DNA of 6,626 nucleotides from assembly GCA_023254015.1 (NCBI GenBank), contig JALQYS010000607.1, positions 1-6,626 on the forward strand. The letters run 5' to 3'. The notes below the pieces were generated by a model. That model was not told the origin of the DNA. It made no database searches and saw only the letters and a program-made list of their open reading frames with translations. Source of the DNA: Paracoccaceae bacterium. Lineage in GTDB: Bacteria > Pseudomonadota > Alphaproteobacteria > Rhodobacterales > Rhodobacteraceae. The position numbers were made by a program, and so were the translations under genes. The stretch's first letter is position 1. Each line of letters begins with the position of its first letter. Below are positions 6,229 to 6,626 of the stretch, in pieces.

Positions 6229-6245
6229 CAGAGGATGGAGGCAGC

Positions 6246-6626
6246 GTGAGCGGTCTGGCGATTACCACGCTCAGCCTCTCGCATTTCCGCAGCCACAAGA
6301 CGGCGCGGCTGGTGTTTGACGGCAGGCCCGTGGCACTGGTGGGGGCGAACGGGGCGGGCAAGACCAATATTCTGGAAGCAGTGTCGCTGTTGTCGCCCGG
6401 TCGCGGCTTGCGCCGCGCTGCGGCCGAGGATTTGTCACGACGCCCTGAACGGCTGGGCTGGAAGGTTACCGCCGAGGTGGTGGGCATCGCCCAGGGGGCC
6501 GACAGCGGCGGCCACCTGCAAACCGGCCAGTGGGGCCAGGCGGAGGCCTTTGCCCGGCGCCAGGGCTTTCCCGCACAACAACTGGTGCTGCGCCCCGAAG
6601 GCCCCGAGCACCCCGGCGTGGGAGAG
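6246..6626 (+). CDS. recF: DNA replication/repair protein RecF, N-terminal part (runs off window)
   Basis: RecF is an SMC-like ATPase that helps load RecA at single-strand gaps. The 127 codons seen include a family-typical N-terminus: LSLSHFRSH (residues 9-17), Walker A GANGAGKTN (33-41) with ILEAVSLLSPGRGLR (42-56), then AAAEDLSRRPERLGWKV (58-74), as in rhodobacterial RecF. The GTG start is supported by GGAGG (6237-6241) four bases upstream, a rather short spacing, and by the position of the conserved residues. From about residue 79 (base 6480) the translation no longer resembles RecF: the expected 'IDGK' strand and the following LWLVPAMDRLW-type segment are not seen by residue 127, and the other two forward frames do not restore them. 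The frame stays open. Identity of the first part is firm; whether this copy is intact is not. Confidence 0.85.
   Translation, partial: MSGLAITTLSLSHFRSHKTARLVFDGRPVALVGANGAGKTNILEAVSLLSPGRGLRRAAAEDLSRRPERLGWKVTAEVVGIAQGADSGGHLQTGQWGQAEAFARRQGFPAQQLVLRPEGPEHPGVGE

Noticed and set aside
6235..6249. Four-codon upstream ORF (ATG GAG GCA GCG TGA) overlapping the recF start
   Set aside because: It falls inside the ribosome binding region and lacks its own clear site; likely a by-product of the GGATGGAGG sequence.
4775..6487. A 570-codon open frame on the minus strand across dnaN and the start of recF
   Set aside because: It lies antisense to the certain dnaN gene, is rich in His, Arg and Gly with no recognisable motif, and is a frame shadow expected in GC-rich DNA.

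Overview
The window looks like chromosomal DNA from an alphaproteobacterium, most likely Rhodobacterales (Rhodobacter/Paracoccus relatives). Reasons: strong GC bias in third codon positions, the style of the DnaN and RecF N-terminal sequences, and a GC-rich palindrome followed by CCCCCAGGATATTT after dnaN, a kind of intergenic element I recall as common in that order. The placement rests on remembered family features, not a database search.

Bases 1-4518 hold one tightly packed plus-strand operon: the 3' end of a periplasmic binding-protein gene, an ABC ATPase, two inner-membrane permeases and an aldehyde dehydrogenase. Order and protein sequences match the E. coli ydcS-ydcT-ydcU-ydcV-patD cluster. 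The likely job is uptake of a polyamine-type substrate (putrescine or similar) and oxidation of the derived 4-aminobutanal to GABA. The ATPase, permease and dehydrogenase genes overlap or nearly abut. Only the binding-protein/ATPase junction has a real gap, filled by a perfect 28-bp palindrome and a second GC-rich hairpin, which may set the binding protein's expression apart from the rest. A terminator-like palindrome follows patD.

Bases 4519-5065 hold a small gene for an unrecognised, probably exported 100-residue protein, then a sigma70-like promoter and a leader in which the dnaN ribosome binding site can pair with upstream bases.

Bases 5066-6626 hold dnaN (DNA polymerase sliding clamp), a palindromic intergenic element, and the start of recF, running off the window. 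dnaA is not immediately upstream of dnaN and I found no convincing DnaA-box cluster. The recF frame is convincing for about 78 codons, then stops resembling RecF while staying open to the window end: a possible assembly junction, rearrangement or unusually diverged segment.

I see no CRISPR array, tRNA, rRNA, transposase or prophage gene. Most of the window is ordinary housekeeping and transport content; the oddest point is the last 145 bases or so.
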